Below are positions 20,759 through 32,152 of a DNA stretch of 64,000 nucleotides, piece after piece. Positions within the stretch are counted from its first letter, which is position 1, and each line of letters opens with the position of its first letter. The DNA comes from Roseomonas sp. (lineage in GTDB: Bacteria > Pseudomonadota > Alphaproteobacteria > Acetobacterales > Acetobacteraceae), in NCBI GenBank assembly GCA_020249925.1, contig JADCER010000013.1:1-64000 (forward strand), read 5' to 3'. The notes under the pieces were generated by a model. The model saw only the letters and a list, made by a program, of their open reading frames with translations, had not been told where the DNA came from and made no database searches. The position numbers and the translations under genes were made by a program.

Positions 20759-20779
20759 AGCGCTTATCGCGATTCAGGC
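20753..20779. terminator. Bidirectional hairpin between xdhB and aapM
   Basis: GCCTGAA (20753-20759) pairs with TTCAGGC (20773-20779), with an inner GCG/CGC. It covers the stop codons of both convergent genes. Short T runs follow in both directions (CTTTTC on the + strand, CCTTTTC on the reverse strand), so it can terminate transcription on either side. Confidence 0.6.
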
Positions 20780-21843
20780 CTCAAGCTTTTCTCAAGCGAT
20801 TGCGAATACCGGCTCATGGCGAAGCAGAGCACGAAATAGACAAAGGCAGCGAACAAATAGGCCTCGGTCGGGAAGCCGAGCCAATTCGGATCGCCCAGCG
20901 CAGCGCGCAGCGTGGTAAAGAAGTCGAACACACCAATCACCACCACCAATGTCGTGTCCTTGAACAGCCCGATGAAGGTATTGACCTGCGAAGGGATGGT
21001 GATGGTCAGCGCCTGGGGCAGAATGATCAGGCGCATCTTCTGCCAGAAAGTGAGCCCGATCGCGTCCGCCGCTTCATATTGCCCCCGCGGCATGGCTTGC
21101 AGCCCACCACGCACCACTTCCGCCATATAAGCTGCGGTAAAGAGCGTATAGGCCACTAGCACGCGCATTAGCCGATCAATCGTGACCCCTTGCGGCATGA
21201 AGAGCGGCAGCATGATCGCCGCCATGAAGAGCAGCGAAATCAGCGGCACGCCGCGCACGCATTCGATCACGGCAGTGGAAAACCAGCGCACCAGCTTCAA
21301 TTCGCTGCGCCGGCCAAGCGCCAGCAGAATGGCGAGAGGATAGCCAAGCGCCAGCCCATAAACCGCGATAATGCCAGTGATGGTCAGCCCACCCCATTGG
21401 CGCGTCTGCACGAAGGACAACCCAAACACGCCGCCCTGCATCAGCAGCCACATCGCAGGCGCCGCAATCGCCCAACCGAGCAAAAGCCGACGCCCCCAAA
21501 AGCGCCGAATGGTGGAAAGCAGCACCATCGCCACCAGGATCACAATCATGGTCGCGGGGCGCCAGCGTTCCTCATAGGGATAAAGGCCAAAAATGGAGAA
21601 CCAGAATTTCTCCCGCACAAAGGCCCAGCAGGCGCCGCCGGCGGTGCGGCACGCCTGCGCATTGCCATCCCAGGTCGCATTGGTCACTGCCCAGGACCAG
21701 AAGGGCGGCAGCGCGAAATACAGCACGGCAATGCACGCCAGCGTGATCAGCGTATTGAGCGGCCCGGTGAAGCAGGCCTTGATGAAAGCCTGCACCCTTT
21801 CCGCAAAACTCGGTCCGCGCGGCGCGGCTTGTGCGACCTGCAT
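20764..21843 (-). CDS. aapM: General L-amino acid ABC transporter permease AapM
   Basis: 359 residues, inner-membrane permease of the His/Glu/Gln family. Several membrane helices are visible, such as LNTLITLACIAVLYFALPPFW and GGLTITGIIAVYGLALGYPLA. The EAA-type loop that contacts the ATPase is EAADAIGLTFWQKMRLIILPQA. The insert between early helices (CRTAGGACWAFVREKFWF) is characteristic of AapM. It follows aapQ after 4 bp. In Rhizobium the fourth gene is the ATPase aapP; here the cluster ends at aapM and meets xdhB. Confidence 0.93.
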   Translation of the reverse strand: MQVAQAAPRGPSFAERVQAFIKACFTGPLNTLITLACIAVLYFALPPFWSWAVTNATWDGNAQACRTAGGACWAFVREKFWFSIFGLYPYEERWRPATMIVILVAMVLLSTIRRFWGRRLLLGWAIAAPAMWLLMQGGVFGLSFVQTRQWGGLTITGIIAVYGLALGYPLAILLALGRRSELKLVRWFSTAVIECVRGVPLISLLFMAAIMLPLFMPQGVTIDRLMRVLVAYTLFTAAYMAEVVRGGLQAMPRGQYEAADAIGLTFWQKMRLIILPQALTITIPSQVNTFIGLFKDTTLVVVIGVFDFFTTLRAALGDPNWLGFPTEAYLFAAFVYFVLCFAMSRYSQSLEKSLRPESR

Positions 21844-21847
21844 CGGA

Positions 21848-23026
21848 TCAACGCTCCTTCAACAGGGCGACTTTGGCGTTATACCAATTCATCAAGCCCG
21901 AGGTGATGAGGCTGATGATCAGATAGACCGCCATGAAAATCGAAATCACCTCAATCGCCTGACCGGTCTGATTGATGGAGGTATTGGCGACACTCACCAG
22001 ATCCGGATAGCCGATAACGATGGCGAGCGAGGAATTCTTGGTCAGATTCAGATATTGCGACGTGAGCGGCGGGATGATGACACGCAGCGCCTGCGGCAGG
22101 ATCACCAGGCGCATGATGCGCCCCGGCGGCAGGCCCAAGGCGCGCGCGGCTTCCCATTGCCCCTTATGGACGCTTTGAATGCCGGAACGCACAATCTCCG
22201 CAATGAAGGCCGAGGTATAGACCACAAGCCCCACCAGCAGCGCGAAGAATTCCGGCGATAGGGCAAGCCCGCCTTCGAAATTGAAGCCGGCGAGTTCCGG
22301 CGATTCCACAATCGGCACGAAGCCGAAAGCCATCCCGAGTGCCGGAAAGCCGAAGAGCATCAGCAGCCCAGGTAAGAGCGTGGGGCGCCGATCCCCGGTC
22401 GCGATCTGGCGCGCGCGTTCACGGCGCAACAGCAGCCACCAGCCAATCGCCCCAAGCAAGGCAGCCAGCAGAAAGACCAACAGGGCCATGTCGGCCATGA
22501 GCCCAGGGATGTTCAGCCCGCGCTGAGACAGGAACACGCCGGGCAAGGGGTTCAGCGCCTGGCGCACAGAGGGAAGCTGCAAAAGCACCGCGTGCCAAAA
22601 CACTAATTGCAACACCAGGGGCGTATTGCGAATGACTTCGATATACCCACCCACCAGGCCGCGCAGCAGCGGGTTCGATGAAAGCCGCGCCAGACCGAGC
22701 AGAATGCCAAACACGGTGCAAAGCGCGATGCCAACAATCGCGACACGCAACGTGTTCAAAAGCCCAACCGTCAGTGCACGCCGATAGGTATCGGCGGGCG
22801 CATAAGGGATCAGATGCTCACCAATCGGAATACCGGCCGAACGGTCCAGGAAGCCGAAACCGAATTGCAGGCCGCGCGCCGCCATATTCGCTTGCGCATT
22901 GGACCAGAACCACCAACCAAGCAGCACCACCGCAGCCAGCAACCCGGCCTGGATCAACAGCCCGCGGCGCGATCCCGGCAAAGGGATGATGCCGCGCGAA
23001 GGCGGTATGGCGGTGGAGGCACTCAT
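21848..23026 (-). CDS. aapQ: General L-amino acid ABC transporter permease AapQ
   Basis: About 392 residues from ATG 23026 (MSASTAIPPS); a longer start at 23089 would extend into the aapJ-aapQ spacer. Features of AapQ are the early hydrophobic helix GLLIQAGLLAAVVLLGWWF, the long periplasmic segment, GGYIEVIRNTPLVLQLVFWH and an EAA loop EAARALGLPPGRIMRLVILP. It pairs with AapM to form the membrane channel for a broad range of L-amino acids. The gene is the middle member of aapJ-aapQ-aapM. Confidence 0.93.
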   Translation of the reverse strand: MSASTAIPPSRGIIPLPGSRRGLLIQAGLLAAVVLLGWWFWSNAQANMAARGLQFGFGFLDRSAGIPIGEHLIPYAPADTYRRALTVGLLNTLRVAIVGIALCTVFGILLGLARLSSNPLLRGLVGGYIEVIRNTPLVLQLVFWHAVLLQLPSVRQALNPLPGVFLSQRGLNIPGLMADMALLVFLLAALLGAIGWWLLLRRERARQIATGDRRPTLLPGLLMLFGFPALGMAFGFVPIVESPELAGFNFEGGLALSPEFFALLVGLVVYTSAFIAEIVRSGIQSVHKGQWEAARALGLPPGRIMRLVILPQALRVIIPPLTSQYLNLTKNSSLAIVIGYPDLVSVANTSINQTGQAIEVISIFMAVYLIISLITSGLMNWYNAKVALLKER

Positions 23027-23144
23027 GCAGCGGATTCCATCGGCGACATAAAGCAGGAAAGGGTGAAGGTCGTTTGTAACACGCGCCACCCAGAAAAGTG
23101 ACCGCGCGCCATGACAGCGCGCGGCCTTACGTTACGCCTGAAAA

Positions 23145-24176
23145 TCAGCGGGCCGGCGGGGCATAGAGCAGGCCGCCACGGGTCCAGATATTGTTCATCC
23201 CGCGCTCAAGGCCCAGCGGCGTATTGGTGCCGAGGTGACGCTCAAAGATTTCGCCGTAATTGCCGAAGGTGCGGATGATGACGCGCGCAAAGTCAGGGCG
23301 GGCCGCACCCAGGCTTTCGCCCATATTGCCTTCAACGCCCAGGAGACGGCGGATCACCGGGTTGGTCGCGGTGGCGGCCATCTGTTCCACATTGGCCTGG
23401 GTGATGCCCATTTCTTCGGCGTCAATCAGGGCGAAGGTGGTCCAGGCAACGATATTCGTCAGCTCCTCATCACCCTGGCGGATGGTCACAGCCAGCGGTT
23501 CCTTGGACAGGCGCTCTGGCAGAATCACGTGATCCGCCGGGCGGGTCAGCAGGGTACGCTGGGCGGCCAGCGCCGCGAAGTCATTGGTGAACACATCGCA
23601 GCGACCGCTGTCATAGGCGCGGCGGAGTTCATCCAGATCGGCGATCACCACCGGAGTGAAGCGCAGGTTATTGGCGCGGAAGAAATCGGCGATGTTGAGT
23701 TCGGTGGTGGTGCCCGGCTGCACGCAAACCGTGGCGCCGTTCAGCTGACGCGCGCTGGTCACGTTCAGGCGGCGCGGCACCATGATGGCCTGACCGTCAT
23801 AGAAGGTGATGGCCGGGAAGTTGAAGCGGTTCACATTGGAATCGCGCGTCAGCGTCCAGGTCGTGTTGTTGGACAGCACATCCACTTCGCCGGCTGAAAG
23901 CGCGGGGAAGCGGCTTTGCGTGGTGACAGGGACAAATTCCACCTTGCTCGGGTCGTTGAAGATCGTGATCGCGATGGCGCGGCAGACTTCCACATTGAAG
24001 CCACCCCAACGGCCCTGGCTATCCGGCACCCCGAAGCCCGGGTTGGACGGACCCTGCACGCCGCAACGGAGCGTGCCGCGCTGGCGAATCTGGTCCAGAT
24101 CGCGCCCGGCAAGGGCCTCAGCCACGCCAAAAGTCATGAAGGCCGCCGCAGCAGCGGCGAGAAACTTGAATTTCAT
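23145..24176 (-). CDS. aapJ: General L-amino acid ABC transporter substrate-binding protein AapJ
   Basis: 343 residues with a signal peptide (MKFKFLAAAAAAFMTFGVAEALA). The mature protein is a PBP2 fold of the polar amino acid type: QRGTLRCGVQGPSNPGFG, GFNVEVCRAIAITIF, VTTQSRFPALSAGEVDVLSN, FYDGQAIMVPRR and GMNNIWTRGGLLYAPPAR at the C-terminus, which is very typical of AapJ. It binds amino acids in the periplasm and delivers them to AapQM. It is the first gene of the cluster; its promoter is expected in 24177-24404. Confidence 0.96.
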   Translation of the reverse strand: MKFKFLAAAAAAFMTFGVAEALAGRDLDQIRQRGTLRCGVQGPSNPGFGVPDSQGRWGGFNVEVCRAIAITIFNDPSKVEFVPVTTQSRFPALSAGEVDVLSNNTTWTLTRDSNVNRFNFPAITFYDGQAIMVPRRLNVTSARQLNGATVCVQPGTTTELNIADFFRANNLRFTPVVIADLDELRRAYDSGRCDVFTNDFAALAAQRTLLTRPADHVILPERLSKEPLAVTIRQGDEELTNIVAWTTFALIDAEEMGITQANVEQMAATATNPVIRRLLGVEGNMGESLGAARPDFARVIIRTFGNYGEIFERHLGTNTPLGLERGMNNIWTRGGLLYAPPAR

Positions 24177-24404
24177 TGTCGTTTTCCTCTTCTCCCAGCG
24201 GAGGAAGTTCCACCCGCTTCGCGCGTGACATTGCGCAGCGCCAGTGAAATTACAAGACAGACATAAATCAGAAAAAAGACTGAATGCTGATTCCAGCCGC
24301 GGATTGCCCGAAATCCGGGCGATTTCGGCCCATGCAGCGCAATCTGCCCGGGTTTTGGGCCGCCAGGGCTGATTGAGGGGTGTAAAGCCCGATACCCGAG
24401 GCCC
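24177..24404. other. Intergenic stretch between aapJ and ccrM with one strong hairpin
   Basis: 228 bp with no gene seen. It is the upstream region of aapJ and the downstream region of ccrM, both read on the reverse strand. CCGAAATC (24308-24315) pairs with GATTTCGG (24321-24328) around CGGGC. No U run follows, so it may be a ccrM 3' hairpin or an operator for aapJ. Confidence 0.4.
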
Positions 24405-25490
24405 CTAACCTGCCCCCGCTACCGCCGCGCGCAGCTCATCCAGGACCCGAAGCCCTCCGCCCGAGGCCTCCACATGCCAAAAAAGCCAGCCATTGCAGGA
24501 AGGCACTTCCTGCACCGCCGCCCCCACCTGATGAATGGACCCCGCCGCCTTGCCGCAGCGGAGCGTGCCGTCTGCGCCCACTTCGGCCCGCCAACGCCGG
24601 CGCGCATCGGTCAGCACACTGCCCGCCGGCACTAGGCCGCGTTCCACCAGGACACCAAAGGGAATGCGCGGCTGCTCACGCCGGGATGGCAGAGCAAGCG
24701 CGGCTGATTCCGGCATGGGCTCCACGGCTGCGAGCCGGGCGCGTGCCCCCTTGGCATAGCGTTCATCCCGTTCAATGCCGATGAAGCGCCGGCCCAGCCG
24801 CTTCGCGACCGCCGCCGTGGTGCCGGACCCAAGGAAGGGGTCGAGCACGACCTCCCCTGGCTGAGTGCAGGACAGGATCACGCGATGCAGCAGCGCCTCG
24901 GGCTTTTGCGTCGGGTGCAGCTTGTCGCCATTTTCGTCGCGCAGCCGCTCGCCGCCCGTGCAAAGCGGGATGAACCAGTCGCTCCGCATCTGCACATCAT
25001 CATTCAGCGTCTTCATGGCGGCGTAGTTGAAGCGGTATTTGGATTCCTGCCCATGCGCCGCCCAGATCAGGGTTTCATGCGCATTGGTGAAGCGACGGCC
25101 GCGGAAATTCGGCATGGGATTGGCCTTGCGCCAGATCACATCATTCAGGATCCAAAAGCCAAGATCCTGTAGCGCCACACCCAGGCGGAACACATTATGA
25201 TAGGCACCCATCACCCAAATCGTGCCATCCTTGCGCAAGACGCGGCGGCATTCGGTTAGCCAGGCGCGGGTGAAGGCGTCATAGGCGGCGAGATCAGGGA
25301 AGCGGTCCCAGGCATCATCCACGCCATCAACAAGGCTCTCATCCGGGCGGCGCAATTCGCCTTTCAGCTGAAGGTTATAGGGCGGATCAGCAAAAATCGC
25401 ATGCACGCTGGCCGGCGGCAGGCGGCGCAGCGTGGCAATCGAATCCCCGACCAGAACCTGGTCCAAGAGCAGCTCCAGCTGCGTTCCCAC
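24405..25490 (-). CDS. ccrM: CcrM-type adenine-specific DNA methyltransferase (GANTC)
   Basis: 361 residues, cell-cycle methyltransferase that makes N6-methyladenine in GANTC in alphaproteobacteria. The beta-class order is seen: the catalytic DPPYNLQL near residue 35 and the AdoMet motif [13 protein letters not shown] near residue 215. [11 protein letters not shown] and [12 protein letters not shown] are typical of CcrM. The C-terminal domain of about 90 residues ([19 protein letters not shown], with [19 protein letters not shown]) is the CcrM-specific DNA-binding part. The GTG start has AAGGGA 7 nt upstream. Two GANTC sites lie in the 50-bp spacer in front. rnhB lies just upstream, the usual alphaproteobacterial neighbour. 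Confidence 0.96.
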   Translation of the reverse strand: MGTQLELLLDQVLVGDSIATLRRLPPASVHAIFADPPYNLQLKGELRRPDESLVDGVDDAWDRFPDLAAYDAFTRAWLTECRRVLRKDGTIWVMGAYHNVFRLGVALQDLGFWILNDVIWRKANPMPNFRGRRFTNAHETLIWAAHGQESKYRFNYAAMKTLNDDVQMRSDWFIPLCTGGERLRDENGDKLHPTQKPEALLHRVILSCTQPGEVVLDPFLGSGTTAAVAKRLGRRFIGIERDERYAKGARARLAAVEPMPESAALALPSRREQPRIPFGVLVERGLVPAGSVLTDARRRWRAEVGADGTLRCGKAAGSIHQVGAAVQEVPSCNGWLFWHVEASGGGLRVLDELRAAVAGAG

Positions 25491-25516
25491 CGTGAAATCC
25501 CTTGTTGATCAGGGAA

Positions 25517-25534
25517 GAATCGCGCGCCCGAGTC
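25517..25534 (-). promoter_or_regulatory. Paired GANTC sites upstream of ccrM
   Basis: GAATC at 25517-25521 and GAGTC at 25530-25534 lie 27 and 40 nt upstream of the ccrM GTG. They are the enzyme's own target, and the Caulobacter ccrM promoter also has GANTC sites in its leader. CGCGCG arms around the second site may form a hairpin. Confidence 0.5.
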
Positions 25535-25540
25535 GCGCGG

Positions 25541-26173
25541 TCAAGTCAGTTCCAAAACGGCTTGGTCCACCGGGCCAAATCCGCGCCGATGATGCGGCGA
25601 TGGGCCGAACCTGGCCAAAGCCTCCCGATGCGCTGCGGTTGGGTAGCCAGCATGGCGCGCAAAGCCATAAGCGGGCCAGCGCGGATCGAGCCGGCGCATG
25701 GCCCGATCCCTGAGCACCTTGGCAATGATCGAGGCGCCAGCAATGGAAAAGCTGAGCCCATCGCCGCCGATGACGCAGCGGAGCGGGCAGGGCAGAGCCG
25801 GCGGCTGATTGCCATCCACCAGCGCGTAATCGGGTGGCATGGGCAGCTTCGCCACCGCGCGGCGCATGGCCAGATGCGTGGCGCGCAAGATATTGACCTG
25901 CCCGATCTCCGTCGCCGAGGCAGCGCCGACGCCGATTTCAACCAGCCCTTCGGCCTTGGCGGCTTGCAGCGCCGCAAAGGCAGCATCCCGCGCCGCTTCC
26001 TTGAGCTTTTTGGAATCCTGCAACAGCACCGCGAGGCGTTCGGGCGGCGGGGCCAGAAACACCAAGGCAGCGGCTAAAACGGGGCCGGCCAAAGGACCGC
26101 GCCCGGCCTCATCCACCCCTGCGACACGGCCACCAAGCGCCAATTCAATGCTGAAATCGGGGCGCGTCATCAT
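25541..26173 (-). CDS. rnhB: Ribonuclease HII
   Basis: Removes RNA from RNA-DNA hybrids, including single ribonucleotides left by replication. 210 residues with [18 protein letters not shown] (catalytic Asp-Glu-Gly pattern), [10 protein letters not shown] (next acid) and [13 protein letters not shown]. Length fits the family. It begins inside the MFS stop (ATGATG, 4-bp overlap) and ends 50 bp before ccrM. Both ccrM and rnhB act on freshly replicated DNA. Confidence 0.96.
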   Translation of the reverse strand: MMTRPDFSIELALGGRVAGVDEAGRGPLAGPVLAAALVFLAPPPERLAVLLQDSKKLKEAARDAAFAALQAAKAEGLVEIGVGAASATEIGQVNILRATHLAMRRAVAKLPMPPDYALVDGNQPPALPCPLRCVIGGDGLSFSIAGASIIAKVLRDRAMRRLDPRWPAYGFARHAGYPTAAHREALARFGPSPHHRRGFGPVDQAVLELT

Positions 26174-27396
26174 GGCTTGGCGCGCGGCAGCAAAAGCCAG
26201 CCGGCCAGACCCAGCACCACGCTGCCCGCCAGCACCGCGAAGCCGGCGCGATAGGCGGCCTCCGGCCGCGCCAATTCATCCATGGGGAAGAAGCCGATCA
26301 CGAGACCCACCAGCAAGGGCAGCAGGGAAGAGCCCAGCACCTGCGCCATATTCACCGTACTGGCGCCGCGCCCGACCAGTTGATCGGGAAACAACATGCG
26401 CGCTTCTGTCACCAAAAGCACAGGGTAGCTGGAAAACAGCACCAACCCCACCAGCAAGCCAAGCGCCACGGATAGGGGTGGTGCTGGCCAGACCGCGAGG
26501 ATTACCAGCATGGCCGCCGAAAGCGCCGCGCCGGCGCTGATCATGGCGCTGCGGCGGAAAAAGCGCCGCTCCAAAGGGCCTACCAGCAAAAGCCCAATCG
26601 GCATGGCAAGCCCCATCGCGGCGAGCGCGAGGCCGCGTTCATTGGCGTTCAGCCCATACACATCGGCGAAATAGGGCCCGGCCCAAAGCCCGATCACCGT
26701 GGCGGCGGCGGCATAGGCCACCAGATGCAACGCCAGCACCCGCGAAAGACCCGGCAGGCGCCAGATGGAAAACTGGCCACGCAGCGCTTCCATCAGGCTT
26801 TCCGTCTTGCGCGCGGGGGCGGGCTTCTCCGGCGGGTCATTCTGCACCAGCCGCCACCAGGCAAGCGCAGCCAGCCCCGTCAGCAGCGCTGAGATCAAAA
26901 AGGCCGCCCGCCAGCCAAGCCAGCCCGCGAGCCAGGCCAGCGGCGCTCCGGCCAGCAAAATCCCCAGTTGGGAAAAGGCAAAAACCCGCGACAGCGCGAG
27001 CGTCATCTCCCCCCCGCCATACCAGCGCGCGCAAAGCACCACGGCCGACATGAAGGAAGCGGCGCAACCAATGCCGATCAGCACGCGCGCGATAAGCAGC
27101 GTGGTGCCATCCGTCGCAAAGGCTTGCAGCGTGAGGCCAAGCACAGCAATCCCACTCAACCCCGCCACCACAAGACGCGGCCCAAGCCGATCCAGCGCAA
27201 TGCCAACCGGTAGCTGCATTACCAGCAGGGACGCGAAGAACATGCCATTGGCCGCGCCGAGCATGGCCGGCGAAAGCGCCAAATCGGCACTCAATTCCGG
27301 TGCAATCACGCCAAGGGCGCTGCGATGGAATTGGCTAAGCCCGGTCAGAAGAGCCAGCGCCAAGAGTAGCGCCACGCCAGGGGTAAGCCGTGCCAT
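26170..27396 (-). CDS. Major facilitator superfamily transporter
   Basis: 408 residues with about twelve membrane helices. The conserved loop-2 motif reads [13 protein letters not shown], close to the MFS signature, followed by a [12 protein letters not shown] helix. A middle cytoplasmic loop rich in charged residues ([20 protein letters not shown]) separates the two halves. The substrate is not evident. It lies between an orphan Bug-type binding protein and rnhB, but MFS proteins do not need a binding protein, so no functional link is claimed. Confidence 0.88.
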   Translation of the reverse strand: MARLTPGVALLLALALLTGLSQFHRSALGVIAPELSADLALSPAMLGAANGMFFASLLVMQLPVGIALDRLGPRLVVAGLSGIAVLGLTLQAFATDGTTLLIARVLIGIGCAASFMSAVVLCARWYGGGEMTLALSRVFAFSQLGILLAGAPLAWLAGWLGWRAAFLISALLTGLAALAWWRLVQNDPPEKPAPARKTESLMEALRGQFSIWRLPGLSRVLALHLVAYAAAATVIGLWAGPYFADVYGLNANERGLALAAMGLAMPIGLLLVGPLERRFFRRSAMISAGAALSAAMLVILAVWPAPPLSVALGLLVGLVLFSSYPVLLVTEARMLFPDQLVGRGASTVNMAQVLGSSLLPLLVGLVIGFFPMDELARPEAAYRAGFAVLAGSVVLGLAGWLLLPRAKP

Positions 27397-27411
27397 GAAG
27401 CGCGCTTTTGC

Positions 27412-28389
27412 CTATTCGGCCTTGGCGCCGGATTGGCGCACGGCATCGCGCCAGCGCTCGCTTTCGGCCGCGACAAAGGCTGGCAATTCAGCGCGCGGGA
27501 TGGGCATGGGGTCAAAGGCGCGTTCGGTGAAAAGCCGTGCCATTTCAGGGCTGGCAAGTGCCTTGGTGGTCTCGGCTTCGATCCGCGCCAAGACAGCCTC
27601 GGGCGTGCCGCGCAGTGCGAAAAGCCCGGTCCAATTCACCGAAAGAAAGCCCGGCAATACGCTGGCGATGGGGGGTACGCCGGGAAGCGCGGCGTTGGGC
27701 CCGGCCGAGGCCACGCCAAGGGCGCGAATGGCGCCGCCGCGGATTTGCGGCAGCGCGGTGCCAAGCCCATCAAACATCATCGGCACATTGCCCGCGACCA
27801 GATCCGTCATGGCCGGCGCGCTGCCGCGATAGGGGATATGGGTCATCTCCGCGCCAATGGCGGCGCGAAACATCTCACCTGTCAGATGGAGCTGTGAACC
27901 GGTGCCGGAAGAACCGAAAGCCACCTGGCCGGGCCGGGCGCGGATATGGGCGATCAGTGCCGGCAGGTCGGTCATGGGCAGGGCGCGCGGATTGACCACC
28001 AGCACATTGGGCTGCTGCGCCAGCATGGCCATGGGCAGGAAATCCGTATCCGGATCAAAGGCCAGGCGCTGATAGAGCGCCTTGTTGATGCAAATCAGCG
28101 AAGCGGTGGCGACCAGAAGGGCGTGACCATCGGCATCAGACCGCGCAAAGGCCTCGCCGGCCACAGTGCCGCCGGCGCCGCCGCGATTGTCAATGACCAC
28201 AGGCTGGCCGAGCGCCAGGGACAGCCTTTCGCCGAGGGCACGGGCCAGGATGTCCGTGGTGCCGCCGGCGGCGAAGGGCACGAAAATCCGGATGGGGCGA
28301 TTGGGGAAGGCGGGCGCCTGGGCCAAGGCAGGGGCGGCGAGGCCGGTGGCGAAAAGGCCAAGGCTCGTGCGGCGGGTGATGGAGGGCAT
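27412..28389 (-). CDS. Bug/TctC-family substrate-binding protein (orphan)
   Basis: 325 residues. A twin-arginine-like signal (TRRTSLGLFATGLAAPALAQ) precedes the mature domain, which begins AFPNRPIRIFVPFAAGGTTDILARALGE, the hallmark of tripartite tricarboxylate transporter binding proteins. IPYRGSAPAMTDLVAGNVPMM also fits. These proteins bind di- or tricarboxylates and other anions. There is no TctA or TctB next to it; many proteobacteria carry large numbers of such orphan Bug proteins. It is followed after 15 bp by the MFS gene. Confidence 0.9.
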   Translation of the reverse strand: MPSITRRTSLGLFATGLAAPALAQAPAFPNRPIRIFVPFAAGGTTDILARALGERLSLALGQPVVIDNRGGAGGTVAGEAFARSDADGHALLVATASLICINKALYQRLAFDPDTDFLPMAMLAQQPNVLVVNPRALPMTDLPALIAHIRARPGQVAFGSSGTGSQLHLTGEMFRAAIGAEMTHIPYRGSAPAMTDLVAGNVPMMFDGLGTALPQIRGGAIRALGVASAGPNAALPGVPPIASVLPGFLSVNWTGLFALRGTPEAVLARIEAETTKALASPEMARLFTERAFDPMPIPRAELPAFVAAESERWRDAVRQSGAKAE

Positions 28390-28500
28390 GCGGGTTGGCT
28401 CCTGCTGATGGCTTGGAAGCTAAGCCTAAGCGGTTCGGGCGGGAAAGCTCCGCTTGGACATAGCTGGCTTATTTCCCGCATCATCTATTACATAAGGGTC

Positions 28501-28944
28501 ATGAGCCAATCCGCTGAAACGGCGCTGCCTGAGCGCTTTGTCTTCGATGCCGCCACCGACCCGCCCGAAGCCGGGCAATTCCACGCACCCGAGGAAGGGC
28601 CTGAGGGCAGCTTCCGCTGGACCGGGCCAGGGGCGGAAGCGGCTTTGACCATTTTGGTTGATCGCCGCTACCCGCTGCGCGCCTGGCTGGAGTTGGTGGA
28701 TTTCGGCCACCCCGCGAATCTGGATGCGCTTTCCCTGGTTGTGGATGGAGAGCTTTACCCCCTGCTGCGCCGCGGCCCTGGGAAGAACCTGATCGCCGGC
28801 CCCATCCTGCCGCGCGCCAATGAGGGGCCGACGCAGCTGATTATCCGTGTGCCACATTTGCACAGCCCGCCGCAGCAGGGGCATCGCGCGCCGCCCTTGC
28901 GCGGCATTGCGATCAAGCGGCTGAGCCTGACGCCGCCCGATTGA
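28501..28944 (+). CDS. Hypothetical protein with beta-rich C-terminal half
   Basis: 147 residues from an ATG with AAGG 3-4 nt upstream, which decides the start inside a longer open frame. I do not recognise the family. The sequence is acidic and proline-rich at first (DPPEAGQFHAPEEGPEG), then more regular (LTILVDRRYPLRAWLELVDF, NLDALSLVVDGELYPLL) with PHLHSPPQQGHRAPPLRGIA near the end. No signal peptide or membrane segment is seen. It is divergent from the Bug gene and precedes metY by about 210 bp. Confidence 0.6.
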   Translation: MSQSAETALPERFVFDAATDPPEAGQFHAPEEGPEGSFRWTGPGAEAALTILVDRRYPLRAWLELVDFGHPANLDALSLVVDGELYPLLRRGPGKNLIAGPILPRANEGPTQLIIRVPHLHSPPQQGHRAPPLRGIAIKRLSLTPPD

Positions 28945-29156
28945 GGCAAGGCTCGGGGCGAAATTCTCCCCGATCAGGCGCTTCACGTGAAACGCGGCCC
29001 CTGCCCGGCCCAGGCATTGGGCAAAGCCCTTGTCTTTTGCGGAAAACCCTTTCGCAACCGGCGGTGGCGTGGCAGGTTTCGCCCTGACGCGGTGACATCC
29101 GCGGCCTGAACAGATCTTCCCGCGCGGTTCCTGCCCGCCGGGGATGGGAGAATGCC
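28945..29156 (+). other. metY leader region, nothing recognised
   Basis: 212 bp upstream of metY with no coding signal. I looked for the SAM-II pattern expected near alphaproteobacterial met genes and did not find it. GC-rich inverted segments exist, but none forms a known riboswitch by eye. A plain promoter is likely. Confidence 0.3.
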
Positions 29157-31507
<2,351 letters not shown>

Positions 31508-31509
31508 GT

Positions 31510-31545
31510 GTCAGCGACTGGGCTTAAGTGCCCTGCTTCGCTGAC
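31510..31545. terminator. Bidirectional hairpin between hemB and the pRiA4b ORF-3 gene
   Basis: GTCAGCGA (31510-31517) pairs with TCGCTGAC (31538-31545); an inner GGGC/GCCC stem adds stability. It lies between convergent stops. No U run follows, so intrinsic termination is likely weak. Confidence 0.45.
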
Positions 31546-32120
31546 TTGGCTCCTGGCTTTGGTGCCCATTTCTTCGCCAAGGCCTTCAATGCGAGCCTTA
31601 TGAATGCAGTATCGGGCGTTCTCGGATCAAACGCGTCAAGATCCATCCAGTCTTCGAATTCTTCGCGTCGTTCATGTGCCGGGTCTGCCTTGGCAGCAAG
31701 CAATTCCTCGTAGCCGGGATAGCCGCCAACATCCTCTGGGGGGCAATTTCCTTCGGCTTCAATCAGGCAAGGATATTCCTGGCCATGGGCAGCTTCCAGA
31801 ATTTTTTCGATAGAGATGGTGTGTTCCCAGCAATCACCAAAATCATAGATATAGTCGAATTTCTTTCTGCCATACTCTGTCAAAAACATCGAGAGGCGCG
31901 CCTTGCGCGCATCCTGTGCTTCATCCGGAAAGTCTCGATTCGGAATACCCCAACCCGCATCGCCAAGCCGAAATTCAAAAAGGTGACTATTGGTCCAGCC
32001 CATGGCCGCCTGGATGACCAGATGCAGCCGGTCAAGCCGAATGTCGAAAGGCACCTCAACCCGGCGCATGACCCGGGGTTCCACATCATCCAGCGTGATC
32101 TTGAGGCGCGCTATCTGCAT
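31524..32120 (-). CDS. Plasmid pRiA4b ORF-3 family protein
   Basis: 198 residues from ATG 32120 (GCAGGAG about 7 nt upstream). It matches the PRiA4_ORF3 domain: ARLKITLDDVEPRVMRRVEVP, RLHLVIQAAMGWTNSHLFEFRL, FDYIYDFGDCWEHTISIEKIL and YPCLIEAEGNCPPEDVGGYPGYEELL. The family was named from an Agrobacterium plasmid and is widespread in chromosomes and mobile DNA. Its biochemical role is unknown. Nothing nearby suggests an inserted island here. Confidence 0.9.
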   Translation of the reverse strand: MQIARLKITLDDVEPRVMRRVEVPFDIRLDRLHLVIQAAMGWTNSHLFEFRLGDAGWGIPNRDFPDEAQDARKARLSMFLTEYGRKKFDYIYDFGDCWEHTISIEKILEAAHGQEYPCLIEAEGNCPPEDVGGYPGYEELLAAKADPAHERREEFEDWMDLDAFDPRTPDTAFIRLALKALAKKWAPKPGAKSAKQGT

Positions 32121-32152
32121 TGTGTTGCTCCTGCTGTGCAGAATCGATTGTT

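Noticed and set aside
28945-29156. SAM-II riboswitch before metY
   Set aside because: I searched by eye for the conserved SAM-II core and did not find it; a covariance-model search would settle it.
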